Shown here one piece after another: positions 16,859-25,530 of a stretch of DNA of 64,000 nt (its first letter is position 1; every line of letters starts with the position of its first letter). Both the position numbers and the translations under genes were made by a program. The DNA is from Ewingella sp963519305 (GTDB taxonomy: Bacteria; Pseudomonadota; Gammaproteobacteria; Enterobacterales; Enterobacteriaceae). Location of the stretch: the NCBI GenBank assembly GCA_963519305.1, contig CAUQMS010000003.1, forward strand, positions 186,001-250,000. Direction: 5' to 3'. The notes under the pieces are model-generated. The model had not been told where the DNA came from, did no database searches, and was given only the letters and a program-made list of their open reading frames with translations.

Positions 16859-17212
16859 CGAAAAGATGATTACACCTTCGAGTTCTCCCCTCGCCTGTCT
16901 GCAAGAAACGGTAAAAGCGGAGACTGGTACTCTCCGGGAGTATTTAGCGGAACGTGGAATTTCGCATTGAAGAAGGCGGGGATTCGTCATCGTAAAGCAC
17001 ATGAAACGCGACACACCTTTGCAGGTTGGGCATTGAGCGCCGGTGCGGATCCGAACTTTGTAGCAAACTAAATGGGTCACACATCTTCACAGAGGGTGTA
17101 CAGCGTTTGCGGGAAGTGGATGAGCGAGAATAACAGTCATCAGATGGGCATTTTAAACGCAGGATTTATGGGTGATACCCCGTATATGCCCCGCGCTATA
17201 TCACAGTGCTGA
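16859..17212 (+). pseudogene. Truncated tyrosine-recombinase (phage integrase) pseudogene
   Basis: The plus-strand frame reads FEFSPRLSARNGKSGDWYSP, then HRKAHETRHTFAGWALSAGADPNFVAN, a TAA stop, then MGHTSSQRVYSVCGKWMSEN and NSHQMGILNAGFMGD, ending with TGA at 17210-17212. This is the C-terminal catalytic half of a phage tyrosine recombinase: the HETRHTF box carries the catalytic His-x-x-Arg, MGH the second His region. The TAA at 17066-17068 replaces what is normally a Gln (CAA), and the position of the catalytic Tyr (VYSVY) holds the first Tyr but Cys next. The N-terminal half is missing; at the 5' side the sequence abuts a holin fragment on the opposite strand. The gene cannot make a working enzyme. 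Confidence 0.8.
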
Positions 17213-17235
17213 AGTTCTTCAATCACTTCAGGTAG

Positions 17236-17685
17236 TTACTTAGCCCAGCTTGGCTTATTCATGATGTGGTCCTGCCAGTCTTCGACGTCATCTTCACGCA
17301 CAGCAATATAACGCACTGAAATACGTTCGGTATGCATCGCAGACTTGGAAGATTTATTCAGCAGCGGATGCCACGGCAGCAATGGCCGTCCCTCACCGAC
17401 CAGGCGATACGCACAGGTTGGCGGCAACCAGTCAAAAGTAGTGAGATTTTCACGGGTCAGTTTGATGCAGTCTTCTTCCAGTGTGAAACGGCGGTCGTAG
17501 TTACGGCACTGGCAGGACTTGATGTTGAGTTGATTGCATGCCACGTTGGTGAAATAGATTTCGTCCGTGTCTTCGTCAATCAACTTATGTAAGCAGCATT
17601 GCCCGCAACCGTCGCACAACGCTTCCCACTCTTCGTCAGTCATTTCAGACAGTTTTTTCTGCTGCCAAAAATTGGGTTCAGTCAT
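17236..17685 (-). CDS. ycgN: YcgN family cysteine-cluster protein (UPF0260)
   Basis: The 149-residue protein matches E. coli YcgN. It has a cysteine cluster, CDGCGQCC, near residues 24-31 and further cysteines at CNQLNIKSCQC and PPTCAYR, a pattern of the CxxCxxCC (YkgJ-like) family proposed to bind a metal or Fe-S centre. The function is unknown. It reads MTEPNFWQQKKLSEMTDEEWEALCDGCGQ, a family-typical N-terminus. It is followed on the minus strand upstream by ycgM, as in E. coli. Confidence 0.92.
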   Translation of the reverse strand: MTEPNFWQQKKLSEMTDEEWEALCDGCGQCCLHKLIDEDTDEIYFTNVACNQLNIKSCQCRNYDRRFTLEEDCIKLTRENLTTFDWLPPTCAYRLVGEGRPLLPWHPLLNKSSKSAMHTERISVRYIAVREDDVEDWQDHIMNKPSWAK

Positions 17686-17805
17686 GGTGGTATCCGGGTT
17701 TAGTAAAATGAAGGGGCTTATATAAACATTTTAGCGTACAGATGCAAGTAAAGCTGCCCGAAAACGGCTCCGGGCAGCGGATAACTTGCGGCAGATCAGG
17801 CGGTC

Positions 17806-18462
17806 TTAAATAACGCGGGTGGTCACGCTTTTACCGTTGAGGGATGCTTCAATAGTATCACCCGTCGCCATCGGCCCTACGCCCTGCGGTGTACCCGTCA
17901 GAATGATATCCCCAGCGCGCAGCGTGAAGAAACGACTCATGTAGGCAATCAGAGGCAGAATCTTGGTCAACATATCGCGGCTGTTGCCACTCTGGCGCAC
18001 TTCACCATTGACGATTAATTGCAGATCAGCTGCCTGAGCATCCCCAAACTCACTGACCGGGATAAACCCGCTGATTGGACATGATCCGTCGAAACCTTTG
18101 GCTTTTTCCCATGGCTGTCCGGCTTTTTTAAACCCGGCCTGCAAATCACGCAACGTTAAATCCAGAGCCAGACCGTAGCCTGCAATGGCATTAGCTACGC
18201 GATCTTCGCTGGCCTGTTTGAGGGGAGTTCCAATCAAAACTGCCAGTTCAACTTCGTGATGCACCGACCCCAGATTAGCAGGGATCGCGATAGGCTGACG
18301 AATGTCGCACAGCGCCGTTTCCGGTTTGATAAATAGTACCGGCTCAGCTGCAATCTGGCTGCCCATCTCTTTGATGTGGTCGGCGTAATTGCTGCCGACA
18401 CACACCACTTTGTTCACCGGAAAATCAAGTAATGCGCCGTTCCAGTCTCTGTGTTGATACAT
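17806..18462 (-). CDS. ycgM: Fumarylacetoacetate hydrolase family protein YcgM
   Basis: The 218-residue protein belongs to the FAH fold, which includes acylpyruvases and oxaloacetate decarboxylases acting on short diketo acids with a divalent metal. The metal-binding motif HHEVELAVLIG (with Glu-x-Glu) and the downstream DLTLRDLQ and LTGTPQGVGPM blocks are present. It aligns along its full length with E. coli YcgM. The physiological substrate is not established from sequence. It lies 22 bp downstream of the transglycosylase gene on the same strand and is probably co-transcribed with it. Confidence 0.92.
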   Translation of the reverse strand: MYQHRDWNGALLDFPVNKVVCVGSNYADHIKEMGSQIAAEPVLFIKPETALCDIRQPIAIPANLGSVHHEVELAVLIGTPLKQASEDRVANAIAGYGLALDLTLRDLQAGFKKAGQPWEKAKGFDGSCPISGFIPVSEFGDAQAADLQLIVNGEVRQSGNSRDMLTKILPLIAYMSRFFTLRAGDIILTGTPQGVGPMATGDTIEASLNGKSVTTRVI

Positions 18463-18484
18463 GAGAAACTCCTGAAAGTGTCAT

Positions 18485-19654
18485 TCAGCCGCCAAAGGGA
18501 TTCTTACCCGTCGGCGCGGACGGTGCCGTGACCGCCGGTGGGTTGGGCTCTGCTGCTGCAGGCTTCTGTGTCTCAGCCTGAGCCGGTTCTGCCACAATGG
18601 CATCAGCCATCATGCCGATACTCAATGCGAAATAGGTCGAGCGGTTCCAGTGCATGATAGTGCGGAAATTATCATAAACCAGGAATGCACGGCCCTGAAG
18701 GTCGTCCGGAGTGATAATCCATGCGCGGGTAGCTGTGGATGTCAGCGCACTGCCATCGGACTGCGTCACACCTTTTTGCTGCCAATAACTGGCCGTATGC
18801 ATTTGGTTATTTTTCAGACCTGCCTGACTCGCATCAAAACCAACGGGGAGTTTTACTTCCTGTCCCCAGCCCTGTCCCCTTTTCCAACCTTCGGTAGAGA
18901 GGTAATTGGCGGTAGACGCGAAGACGTCATTGGTATCATTCCAGATATCAATCTTCCCGTCGCCATCTCCATCAGCACCGTAGTTCAGATAGGAGGTTGG
19001 CATAAACTGCGACTGCCCCATTGCGCCAGCCCAAGAACCTTTCATCATGTCGCTGGTGGCGTGGCCGGAGTCGACAATTTTCAGTGCAGCCATGAACTCT
19101 TTGGTAAAGAAGGCTTCGCGGCGCCCTTCGAAAGCCAGCGTCGCCAGAGCGGAGAAGACGTCTTCTTTACCCTGAATTTTACCGAAGTTACTTTCCATCG
19201 CCCACAGGGCGACAATGTACTGCGGCTGCACACCATAACGGGCGCTGGCCTGAGTCAATGCCGGGAGATTGGTCTGATATTGGATCCGGGCCTGCTCAAT
19301 TTTGGCCTGCGGCAGCACGCGCGTCAGGTAGTCATCCAGAGTAATTTTCTTTTCAAGCTGATTACGGTCGGAGTTAATGACACGATCGAGAAAGTGCACG
19401 TTCGCGAAGGCGCTGTCGATAGTCTGCTGACTGATGCCCTGCTGGCGTGCCTGAGTTTTAAGCTGCTCAACATAGGCCGGAAACTCTGCGGGATCGCGTC
19501 CCTGGTCAGCCAGCGTAGTTTTGGTGGGTTTCTCAGCCGCAGCAGCAGGCGCTGCCGCCGGCGCGACGACCTGAGGTTCCGTAGCCACGCTTTCCCGGGC
19601 GCAACCACTGAGGATCACACTGGTCACTAAGACTGCCAATACCGACAATTTCAT
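18485..19654 (-). CDS. Lytic murein transglycosylase, MltB family lipoprotein
   Basis: A peptidoglycan-cleaving enzyme that forms 1,6-anhydro-muramic ends. The 389-residue protein has a lipoprotein signal with lipobox LSGC (Cys18), an Ala/Pro-rich linker (about 28-48), and an MltB-type SLT domain with catalytic Glu154 in ALWAMESNFGKIQG, followed by MKGSWAGAMGQSQFMPTSY and a DGDGDGKIDIW calcium-type loop. A second Ala/Pro-rich tail ends in NPFGG. The ATG at 19654 is behind AAGGAAT; the GTG one codon upstream is not needed. It is distinct in tail from E. coli MltB, so I give no symbol. Confidence 0.9.
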   Translation of the reverse strand: MKLSVLAVLVTSVILSGCARESVATEPQVVAPAAAPAAAAEKPTKTTLADQGRDPAEFPAYVEQLKTQARQQGISQQTIDSAFANVHFLDRVINSDRNQLEKKITLDDYLTRVLPQAKIEQARIQYQTNLPALTQASARYGVQPQYIVALWAMESNFGKIQGKEDVFSALATLAFEGRREAFFTKEFMAALKIVDSGHATSDMMKGSWAGAMGQSQFMPTSYLNYGADGDGDGKIDIWNDTNDVFASTANYLSTEGWKRGQGWGQEVKLPVGFDASQAGLKNNQMHTASYWQQKGVTQSDGSALTSTATRAWIITPDDLQGRAFLVYDNFRTIMHWNRSTYFALSIGMMADAIVAEPAQAETQKPAAAEPNPPAVTAPSAPTGKNPFGG

Positions 19655-19775
19655 CACGCTATTCCTTATTATCTCGATGCCTCTGGGTTGTCATCAACCT
19701 GAAGGAGCCCGCAGACGAATGCAAGATGACAGCTCCGAATTTACAAAAACTCACTAATTAATCCCTGGCAGCGCT

Positions 19776-20048
19776 TTATTTTTCACCGTTTTCCAGGTGC
19801 ATATTCAATAAACTTTCCATTGGCGGGGGAACTTGTAAATAATAACCCTGCTCTTCGAGTGACTGTTTTACTTTCTCAATATCAGCAGTGGCTAACTTTT
19901 TACGTTGGGCAAGATTTAAAACCATTGAGAACTGCGGCTTACCAAAACCTTGCAATAATTCTTCAGGAACGCGGGAAAAATCGTCTTTTTTTTCGACATA
20001 CAGGTAAGTCTGATCACGTTTGCTACTTCTATAGATGGCACAAAGCAT
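19776..20048 (-). CDS. ycgL: YcgL domain protein
   Basis: The 90-residue protein matches the YcgL family: MLCAIYRSSKRDQTYLYVEK at the N-terminus, LQGFGKPQFSMVLNL in the middle and GYYLQVPPP near the end. Family members form a small alpha/beta fold of unknown function. The gene is divergent from minC, the conserved enterobacterial position. Confidence 0.95.
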   Translation of the reverse strand: MLCAIYRSSKRDQTYLYVEKKDDFSRVPEELLQGFGKPQFSMVLNLAQRKKLATADIEKVKQSLEEQGYYLQVPPPMESLLNMHLENGEK

Positions 20049-20185
20049 TTTTTTAACTCTAATTTATTGAAACGGTGGCTTGCCTAGATATAACTGTAAC
20101 TATAACATGCTTATCGTACATCGGAATATCGCCCCCCGAGTGGTATTCCGGGGATTAAGAAGTTGCTGAGACTGAGTCAGGATAG

Positions 20186-20875
20186 ATGTCACAATCGCTA
20201 ATAGAACTAAAAGGCAGCAGTTTTACCTTATCGGTTGTTCATTTACATAGTTCACAACCAGAGGTTATTCATCAGGCATTACAGGAAAAAGTAGAGCAAG
20301 CTCCCGCTTTCCTCAAAAATGCCCCTGTTGTTATCAACGTCGCAGCGCTTACCGGCGAAGCGAACTGGAAAGACATTCAACAGGCTGTCGCTTCTGCTGG
20401 TTTTCGCGTTGTAGGCATCAGTGGTTGCAAAGACGAACGGCAGAAACGCGCCATCTCCCGCACCGGTTTACCGCTGCTGAGTGAAGGCCGTGCGCAGCGT
20501 ATTGCCGCAGAGCCGCCGGTGCCGGTCGTGCCAGACAACGCGCCAGCAAAAACCCGGATCATCAGCACGCCAGTCCGGTCTGGCCAACAGATTTATGCCC
20601 GTAACAGCGACCTCATTGTGACAAGCAGTGTGAGCGCAGGTGCGGAACTTATTGCCGATGGTAATATCCATATTTATGGCATGATGCGAGGCCGTGCGCT
20701 GGCGGGTGCCGCAGGTGATGCAAATTGTCAGATATTTTGCACGCATCTGGGAGCTGAGCTAGTCTCAATCGCAGGGCAGTACTGGTTGAGTGATCAAATC
20801 CCGTCCGACTATTACGGACAGGCAGCACGCCTCAGCCTGTTGAATAACGTGTTAACCATACAACCTTTAAATTAA
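20186..20875 (+). CDS. minC: Septum site-determining protein MinC
   Basis: MinC blocks FtsZ polymerisation away from midcell after recruitment to the membrane by MinD. The 229-residue protein has the N-terminal MinC_N domain (about 1-105), a Pro/Ala-rich linker (about 110-125) and the right-handed beta-helix C-terminal domain with VRSGQQIYARNSDLIV, GNIHIYGMMRGRALAGAAGD and IFCTHLGAELVSIAGQYW. It is the first gene of minCDE; minD follows after 24 bp. Confidence 0.97.
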   Translation: MSQSLIELKGSSFTLSVVHLHSSQPEVIHQALQEKVEQAPAFLKNAPVVINVAALTGEANWKDIQQAVASAGFRVVGISGCKDERQKRAISRTGLPLLSEGRAQRIAAEPPVPVVPDNAPAKTRIISTPVRSGQQIYARNSDLIVTSSVSAGAELIADGNIHIYGMMRGRALAGAAGDANCQIFCTHLGAELVSIAGQYWLSDQIPSDYYGQAARLSLLNNVLTIQPLN

Positions 20876-20899
20876 GCCCTTTTGACAAGGAATCCTTTC

Positions 20900-21712
20900 A
20901 TGGCACGCATTATAGTTGTTACATCGGGTAAAGGGGGCGTTGGCAAAACCACTTCAAGCGCAGCCATTGCTACCGGTTTAGCTCAAAAAGGCAAGAAGAC
21001 CGTGGTCATCGATTTTGATATCGGTTTGCGTAACCTTGACCTGATCATGGGCTGTGAACGCCGTGTTGTTTATGATTTCGTCAATGTGATACAGGGTGAT
21101 GCCACGCTGAATCAGGCGCTTATTAAAGATAAACGCACTGACAATTTGTTTATTCTTCCGGCTTCCCAAACCCGTGATAAAGATGCGCTGACTCACGAAG
21201 GCGTGGAAAAAATTCTTAACGACCTGAATGAGATGGGATTCGATTTCGTGGTCTGTGACTCACCAGCTGGCATTGAAACCGGCGCCCTGATGGCGTTGTA
21301 TTTCGCTGACGAAGCGGTGATCACAACTAACCCTGAAGTCTCTTCCGTTCGTGACTCAGACCGCATTTTAGGTATTTTGTCTTCAAAATCCCGTCGTGCG
21401 GAACAAGGCTTAGAGCCGATTAAAGAACACCTGCTCCTCACCCGTTATAATCCGGGCCGCGTTAGCCGCGGGGACATGCTCAGTATGGAAGATGTCCTTG
21501 AAATTCTTCGCATTCCGCTATTGGGTGTGATCCCTGAAGATCAGTCTGTACTGCGTGCGTCCAACCAGGGCGAGCCGGTTATTCTGGATCAGGAATCCGA
21601 TGCGGGTAAAGCGTACGATGACACCGTCAGCCGTCTGCTTGGTGAAGAACGCGCTTTCCGTTTTATTGAAGAAGAGAAGAAGAGTTTCCTGAAACGCCTT
21701 TTTGGGGGATAA
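20900..21712 (+). CDS. minD: Septum site-determining ATPase MinD
   Basis: A ParA-type ATPase that binds the membrane when ATP-loaded, recruits MinC and oscillates from pole to pole with MinE. The 270-residue protein has the deviant Walker A GKGGVGKTT at residues 10-18, the switch sequence VVCDSPAGIE, and the C-terminal amphipathic membrane helix SFLKRLFGG. The start at 20900 follows AAGGAAT; a frame starting six codons upstream is not supported. Confidence 0.98.
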   Translation: MARIIVVTSGKGGVGKTTSSAAIATGLAQKGKKTVVIDFDIGLRNLDLIMGCERRVVYDFVNVIQGDATLNQALIKDKRTDNLFILPASQTRDKDALTHEGVEKILNDLNEMGFDFVVCDSPAGIETGALMALYFADEAVITTNPEVSSVRDSDRILGILSSKSRRAEQGLEPIKEHLLLTRYNPGRVSRGDMLSMEDVLEILRIPLLGVIPEDQSVLRASNQGEPVILDQESDAGKAYDDTVSRLLGEERAFRFIEEEKKSFLKRLFGG

Positions 21713-21715
21713 ACC

Positions 21716-21985
21716 ATGGCCTTGTTAGATTTCTTTCTGTCCCGCAAAAAGCCGACAGCCAATATAGCCAAGGAACGGCTACAAATCATCGTAGCAGAGC
21801 GACGCAGGGGGGACAGCGAGCCCTCCTATTTGCCGGAGCTCAAGCGCGATATTCTTGCGGTGATTTGTAAATACATCAAGATTGACCCTGAAATGCTCCA
21901 GGTCCAGTTCGAGCAAAAAGGTGATGATATTTCGGTACTTGAACTTAACGTGACCTTACCGGAATCGGAAGAAACGCCTAAATGA
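21716..21985 (+). CDS. minE: Cell division topological specificity factor MinE
   Basis: MinE stimulates the MinD ATPase and so drives Min oscillation. The 89-residue protein shows the N-terminal membrane/MinD-binding segment MALLDFFLSRKKPTANIAKERLQIIVAERRR and the C-terminal topological domain. It starts 3 bp after minD. Downstream, 21986-22316 contains a hairpin and the rnd terminator but no gene. Confidence 0.97.
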   Translation: MALLDFFLSRKKPTANIAKERLQIIVAERRRGDSEPSYLPELKRDILAVICKYIKIDPEMLQVQFEQKGDDISVLELNVTLPESEETPK

Positions 21986-22032
21986 CAGAGATGGAACTGA
22001 TCTGTTTGAAAGCTTTTACTTCAAAATAGTGG

Positions 22033-22051
22033 CCCCCTGAATTTCAGGGGG
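22033..22051. repeat. Hairpin downstream of minE
   Basis: CCCCCTGA pairs with TCAGGGGG around ATT. No T-tract follows on either strand, so it is either a weak terminator or an mRNA 3'-end hairpin for minCDE. Confidence 0.45.
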
Positions 22052-22246
22052 TAACTGTATAAATATACAATACTCTCGTTCATCCCTTTATTTCCCTGCA
22101 GCTATCACCCGCTGTTTTATGCTTTAAAATAAGCATTGAGACTTCTCCCATTTGCAATCGACCTACTTCTCTATACGTTGCTATTCTGTCCGATAATTTA
22201 AGAAGTGTGTCCGCCCTGCTATTCTTTTTGCTCGAAATAAGGACAA

Positions 22247-22275
22247 TAAAAAAGGCAGAACCTAGCCTGCCCTTT
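22247..22275 (-). terminator. rnd terminator
   Basis: On the minus strand GGCAG pairs with CTGCC around an 8-nt loop, followed by a run of seven T. Confidence 0.7.
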
Positions 22276-22316
22276 GGTTTATTCCTGCTTATTGATAGAA
22301 TAAGCCCTGATAATAT

Positions 22317-23438
22317 TTAATATTCTTTAAGTATTTCGCTTAATTTATCAGCCAACAATTTTCCGCGCCAACCGCTAATAAGTTCAGGCTGATGCTCTTT
22401 GCTCTTCAGCTGCCAATGCCAGTTTAACAATTGGTTAATTTGGCGACGGGACGCCAATAATTCCACGCTTAACCCACTCTCTTCACTCACAGTTTGAATC
22501 AGCGCTTTAATGTCTTTGAACACCTTACGATAACCCGCCTGATCAATCAGATTCGACAGCGGTGCAGGCAGTTCGGCTTCATCTAACGCATTGGCTTCTG
22601 CCACCAATGCCAGTAATGTGCGTCCGTGGTAACGGATCTCCGGGCCACTCAGCCCCAGCGCTTCAAGCTCACCCAATGACGTTGGCTGATAACGCGCCAC
22701 CTGCCAGAGATTCTCTTCACGCACGACAAAGTTAACCGCCAGATCACGCTGACGGGCCTGAGTCAGGCGCCAGGATGCTAACTTCTGCAGGCACGCCAGC
22801 TGGCGCGGGCGCAGCTGGAACGCATTGGTTATCTCCAGATAGGCTTGTTCTGGCTGCAGCACTTCGGCACGCCGGCGACACAGTGACAGACACTCATCCA
22901 GTGCCGCATCCATCCACCCAGCCGCTTCAGTCTCACGCATCAGCTGTTTAGCCAGCGGCAATAAATACCAGACATCGGCAGCCGCATAGACGCACTGTTT
23001 TTCACTCAGGGGACGGGCAATCCAGTCGGTGCGTGATTCGCTTTTATCCAGCTCCACTCCCGTGGTTTCCTGCACCAGACGCGCAAAACCACAAGAGAGA
23101 GGACGTCCGCTGAAGGCCGCAAGAATCTGGGTGTCAATTAATGGCACAGGCATCACGCCAAAGGCATTGAGGAAGACTTCAAGATCTTCGCTGCCCGCAT
23201 GCAGGAACTTCACCACATCCGGGTTGGTCAGCAGATCGATAAACGGCTGCCAGGCAGTGATTGGCAAAGGGTCGATTAAGGTCAGTGTTTCACCGTCAAA
23301 CAGTTGGATCAGGCCCAACTGCGGATAATAGGTACGGGTTCTGACGAATTCGGTATCGAGGGAAATCTGGCTGTGCGCCCGCGCCTGAAAGCAAACCTGT
23401 TCCAGCGCGTCGTTGGTGGTGATTAACTGATAATTCAA
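22317..23438 (-). CDS. rnd: Ribonuclease D (TTG start)
   Basis: A 3'-5' exoribonuclease of the DEDD family that trims tRNA precursors and other stable RNA. The 373-residue protein has Exo I LDTEF (Asp28, Glu30), Exo II HAGSEDLEVFLNAF (Asp85 region), Exo III YAAADVWYLLP, and two C-terminal HRDC-type domains ending LISGWRGKLLADKL. The family N-terminus MNYQ starts at a TTG, and no in-frame ATG is available near it. E. coli rnd is known to use UUG too. An AGAATGAAAG sequence just upstream provides the ribosome-binding region and contains a three-codon ATG-AAA-GTT-TGA frame whose stop overlaps the TTG. Confidence 0.95.
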   Translation of the reverse strand: MNYQLITTNDALEQVCFQARAHSQISLDTEFVRTRTYYPQLGLIQLFDGETLTLIDPLPITAWQPFIDLLTNPDVVKFLHAGSEDLEVFLNAFGVMPVPLIDTQILAAFSGRPLSCGFARLVQETTGVELDKSESRTDWIARPLSEKQCVYAAADVWYLLPLAKQLMRETEAAGWMDAALDECLSLCRRRAEVLQPEQAYLEITNAFQLRPRQLACLQKLASWRLTQARQRDLAVNFVVREENLWQVARYQPTSLGELEALGLSGPEIRYHGRTLLALVAEANALDEAELPAPLSNLIDQAGYRKVFKDIKALIQTVSEESGLSVELLASRRQINQLLNWHWQLKSKEHQPELISGWRGKLLADKLSEILKEY

Positions 23439-23508
23439 ACTTTCATTCTCTTCTTCATATACCCGTCATTCACGTTGAATCACGTGGGTATCATTGCGTT
23501 ATTACGTG

Positions 23509-23534
23509 ACAACGCCGGACATCGCCGGCGTTGT
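23509..23534. repeat. Inverted repeat between fadD and rnd
   Basis: ACAACGCCGG at 23509-23518 pairs perfectly with CCGGCGTTGT at 23525-23534 around a 6-nt loop. No T-tract follows, so readthrough from fadD into rnd is likely; it could stabilise the fadD 3' end. Confidence 0.55.
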
Positions 23535-23573
23535 GGGAGTCTGCTGCGTCAAACGAAACAAACCTGTTATGTG

Positions 23574-25271
23574 CTACGCGGCGTTCTGTGCCGCATCAGA
23601 CTTAGGTTTATTTTGTTCATCGCGAAGTTCACGACGAAGAATTTTGCCCACATTTGATTTCGGCAATTCATCGCGGAACTCAACAATCTTAGGGACTTTG
23701 TAGCCTGTCAGCATCCGCCGACAGTGGGCCAGTAACTCTTCACTGGTCAGCGAAGGATCTTTTTTCACCACGCAAATCTTAACGATTTCGCCGGACGATT
23801 CGCTCGCAATCCCGATTGCCGCCACTTCCAGCACTTTTTCATGCTGAGAGACCACTTCTTCAATCTCATTAGGGTAAACATTGAAACCTGATACCAGGAT
23901 CATGTCTTTTTTACGATCCACGATGCGTAAAAAGCCCTGCTCGTCCACTGTAACGATATCACCGGTTGAGAGCCAGCCATCTTTTAACACCTCGTCGGTA
24001 GCCGCCGGACGCTGCCAGTAACCGAGCATCACCTGCGGCCCGCGAATCAACAGCTCACCGGGTTGGCCCTCAGTCACTTCATGGCCATTATCGTCGACCA
24101 GTTTCACCTCCGTTGAAGGCACCGGTAAGCCAATGCTGCCACTATAGTGTTTCAAATCATAAGGGTTACCGGCCACCAGCGGAGAACATTCTGTCAGACC
24201 ATAACCTTCAAGCAAATGCTTGCCGGTGAGTTTTTCCCATTTATCTGCCACTGATTTCTGCACAGACATCCCGCCACCAACCGACAGGCGCAGCGTTGAG
24301 AAATCCAGTTCACGGAAGTCTTCATTATTGAGTAACGCGTTGAATAAGGTGTTCACGCCGCTGATGGTAGTAAAGGGATATTTCGCCAGCTCTTTAACCA
24401 TTCCGGGAATATCGCGCGGGTTAGTGATGAGTAAACTGCGCCCACCCAATTCAATAAACAGCAGGCAATTCACCGTCAGCGCAAAGATATGGTAAAGCGG
24501 CAGCGCCGTCACGACCAGTTCATGGCCCGGCATCAGCAGCGGGGAATAAGCGGCCTTCGCCTGCTCGAGATTAGCCTGCATATTACGGTGGGTCAGCATT
24601 GCCCCTTTCGCCACGCCGGTGGTACCGCCGGTATATTGCAGGAAGGCTAAATCGCTATTGATCACATCGGGCTTAATGTACTGCATGCGGCGCCCCTGCT
24701 GGAGCACACTGCGAAAAGAAATGGCATTGGGAAGATGATATTTCGGCACCAGTCTTTTGACATATTTGACGACGAAATTAACCAGCGTCCCTTTGGCGGC
24801 CGAAAGCTGGTCGCCCATGCGGGTCAGGATCACATGCTTAATTTGGGTTTTGTAGACTACTTTCTCCAGCGTATGGGCAAAGTTAGACACAATGACGATC
24901 GCGCTGGCACCGCTATCATTGAGCTGGTGCTCAAGTTCACGCGGCGTATAGAGCGGGTTAACATTGACCACCACCATGCCGGCGCGCAGCACCCCGAACA
25001 GGGCTATCGGGTACTGCAGAAGATTCGGCATCATCAGCGCGACACGATCGCCCTTCTTCAGCCCTAATTCATTTTGCAGGTAAGCGGCAAAAGCGCGGCT
25101 ACGCTCTTCAAGTTTACGGAATGTCATCACCTCGCCCATGTTGATAAACGCCGGGCTGTCTGCATAACGCAGTGCGGCATTCTCGAACATTTCGACCAGC
25201 GAGCTGTAGCGGTCCGGATCGATGTTCTCAGGAACATCTGTTGGGTAACGTTTTAGCCAAACCTTTTCCAA
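23574..25271 (-). CDS. fadD: Long-chain fatty acyl-CoA synthetase FadD (TTG start)
   Basis: FadD activates imported fatty acids to acyl-CoA at the inner membrane for beta-oxidation. The 565-residue protein has the ATP/AMP signature YTGGTTGVAKGA, the second motif YGLTECSP, and the FACS block DGWLSTGDIVTVDEQGFLRIVDRKKDMI, and ends near GKILRRELRDE. The start was set at TTG 25271 because it lies 7 nt after a perfect AGGAG and gives the E. coli-like N-terminus (KVWLKRYPTDVP); E. coli fadD also starts with UUG. An upstream in-frame start at 25304 would place the ribosome-binding site inside the gene. A FadR operator lies 74 bp upstream. Confidence 0.96.
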   Translation of the reverse strand: MEKVWLKRYPTDVPENIDPDRYSSLVEMFENAALRYADSPAFINMGEVMTFRKLEERSRAFAAYLQNELGLKKGDRVALMMPNLLQYPIALFGVLRAGMVVVNVNPLYTPRELEHQLNDSGASAIVIVSNFAHTLEKVVYKTQIKHVILTRMGDQLSAAKGTLVNFVVKYVKRLVPKYHLPNAISFRSVLQQGRRMQYIKPDVINSDLAFLQYTGGTTGVAKGAMLTHRNMQANLEQAKAAYSPLLMPGHELVVTALPLYHIFALTVNCLLFIELGGRSLLITNPRDIPGMVKELAKYPFTTISGVNTLFNALLNNEDFRELDFSTLRLSVGGGMSVQKSVADKWEKLTGKHLLEGYGLTECSPLVAGNPYDLKHYSGSIGLPVPSTEVKLVDDNGHEVTEGQPGELLIRGPQVMLGYWQRPAATDEVLKDGWLSTGDIVTVDEQGFLRIVDRKKDMILVSGFNVYPNEIEEVVSQHEKVLEVAAIGIASESSGEIVKICVVKKDPSLTSEELLAHCRRMLTGYKVPKIVEFRDELPKSNVGKILRRELRDEQNKPKSDAAQNAA

Positions 25272-25344
25272 GGTAATACTCCTGAAATCATGTGTTGCTG
25301 CCATCTCAATGTGACGAGTTTTATCACGTCTTTAACAATATTTT

Positions 25345-25361
25345 AACTCAGCTTACCAGTT
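25345..25361 (-). promoter_or_regulatory. FadR operator of fadD
   Basis: The minus strand reads AACTGGTAAGCTGAGTT, differing at three positions from the E. coli fadD operator as I remember it (AGCTGGTATGATGAGTT) and fitting the FadR consensus half CTGGT. The fadR gene is in the same window. Confidence 0.75.
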
Positions 25362-25423
25362 GCGTTTTAAACAATGTTTAGGTTGAGAGGCCGGTCACTA
25401 ATTTTACTGAGCCTGCCTGGCCC

Positions 25424-25453
25424 AAAAAAAGAAAAAGGCGGCCAGAGCCGCCT
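25424..25453 (-). terminator. yeaY terminator
   Basis: On the minus strand AGGCGGC pairs with GCCGCCT around a 4-nt loop, followed by TTTTTCTTTTTTT. Confidence 0.85.
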
Positions 25454-25530
25454 ATAAAAGTATTAATCACTGCTTATTCGCCGGTGGCGGAGGGGGTGGT
25501 GGAGCTTTTCCTCTGGCTGGCGGCTGGGAT

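Noticed and set aside
18650..19630. A 326-residue frame antisense to the MltB-like transglycosylase gene
   Set aside because: It lies wholly inside a well-supported gene with conserved catalytic motif; no domain of its own.
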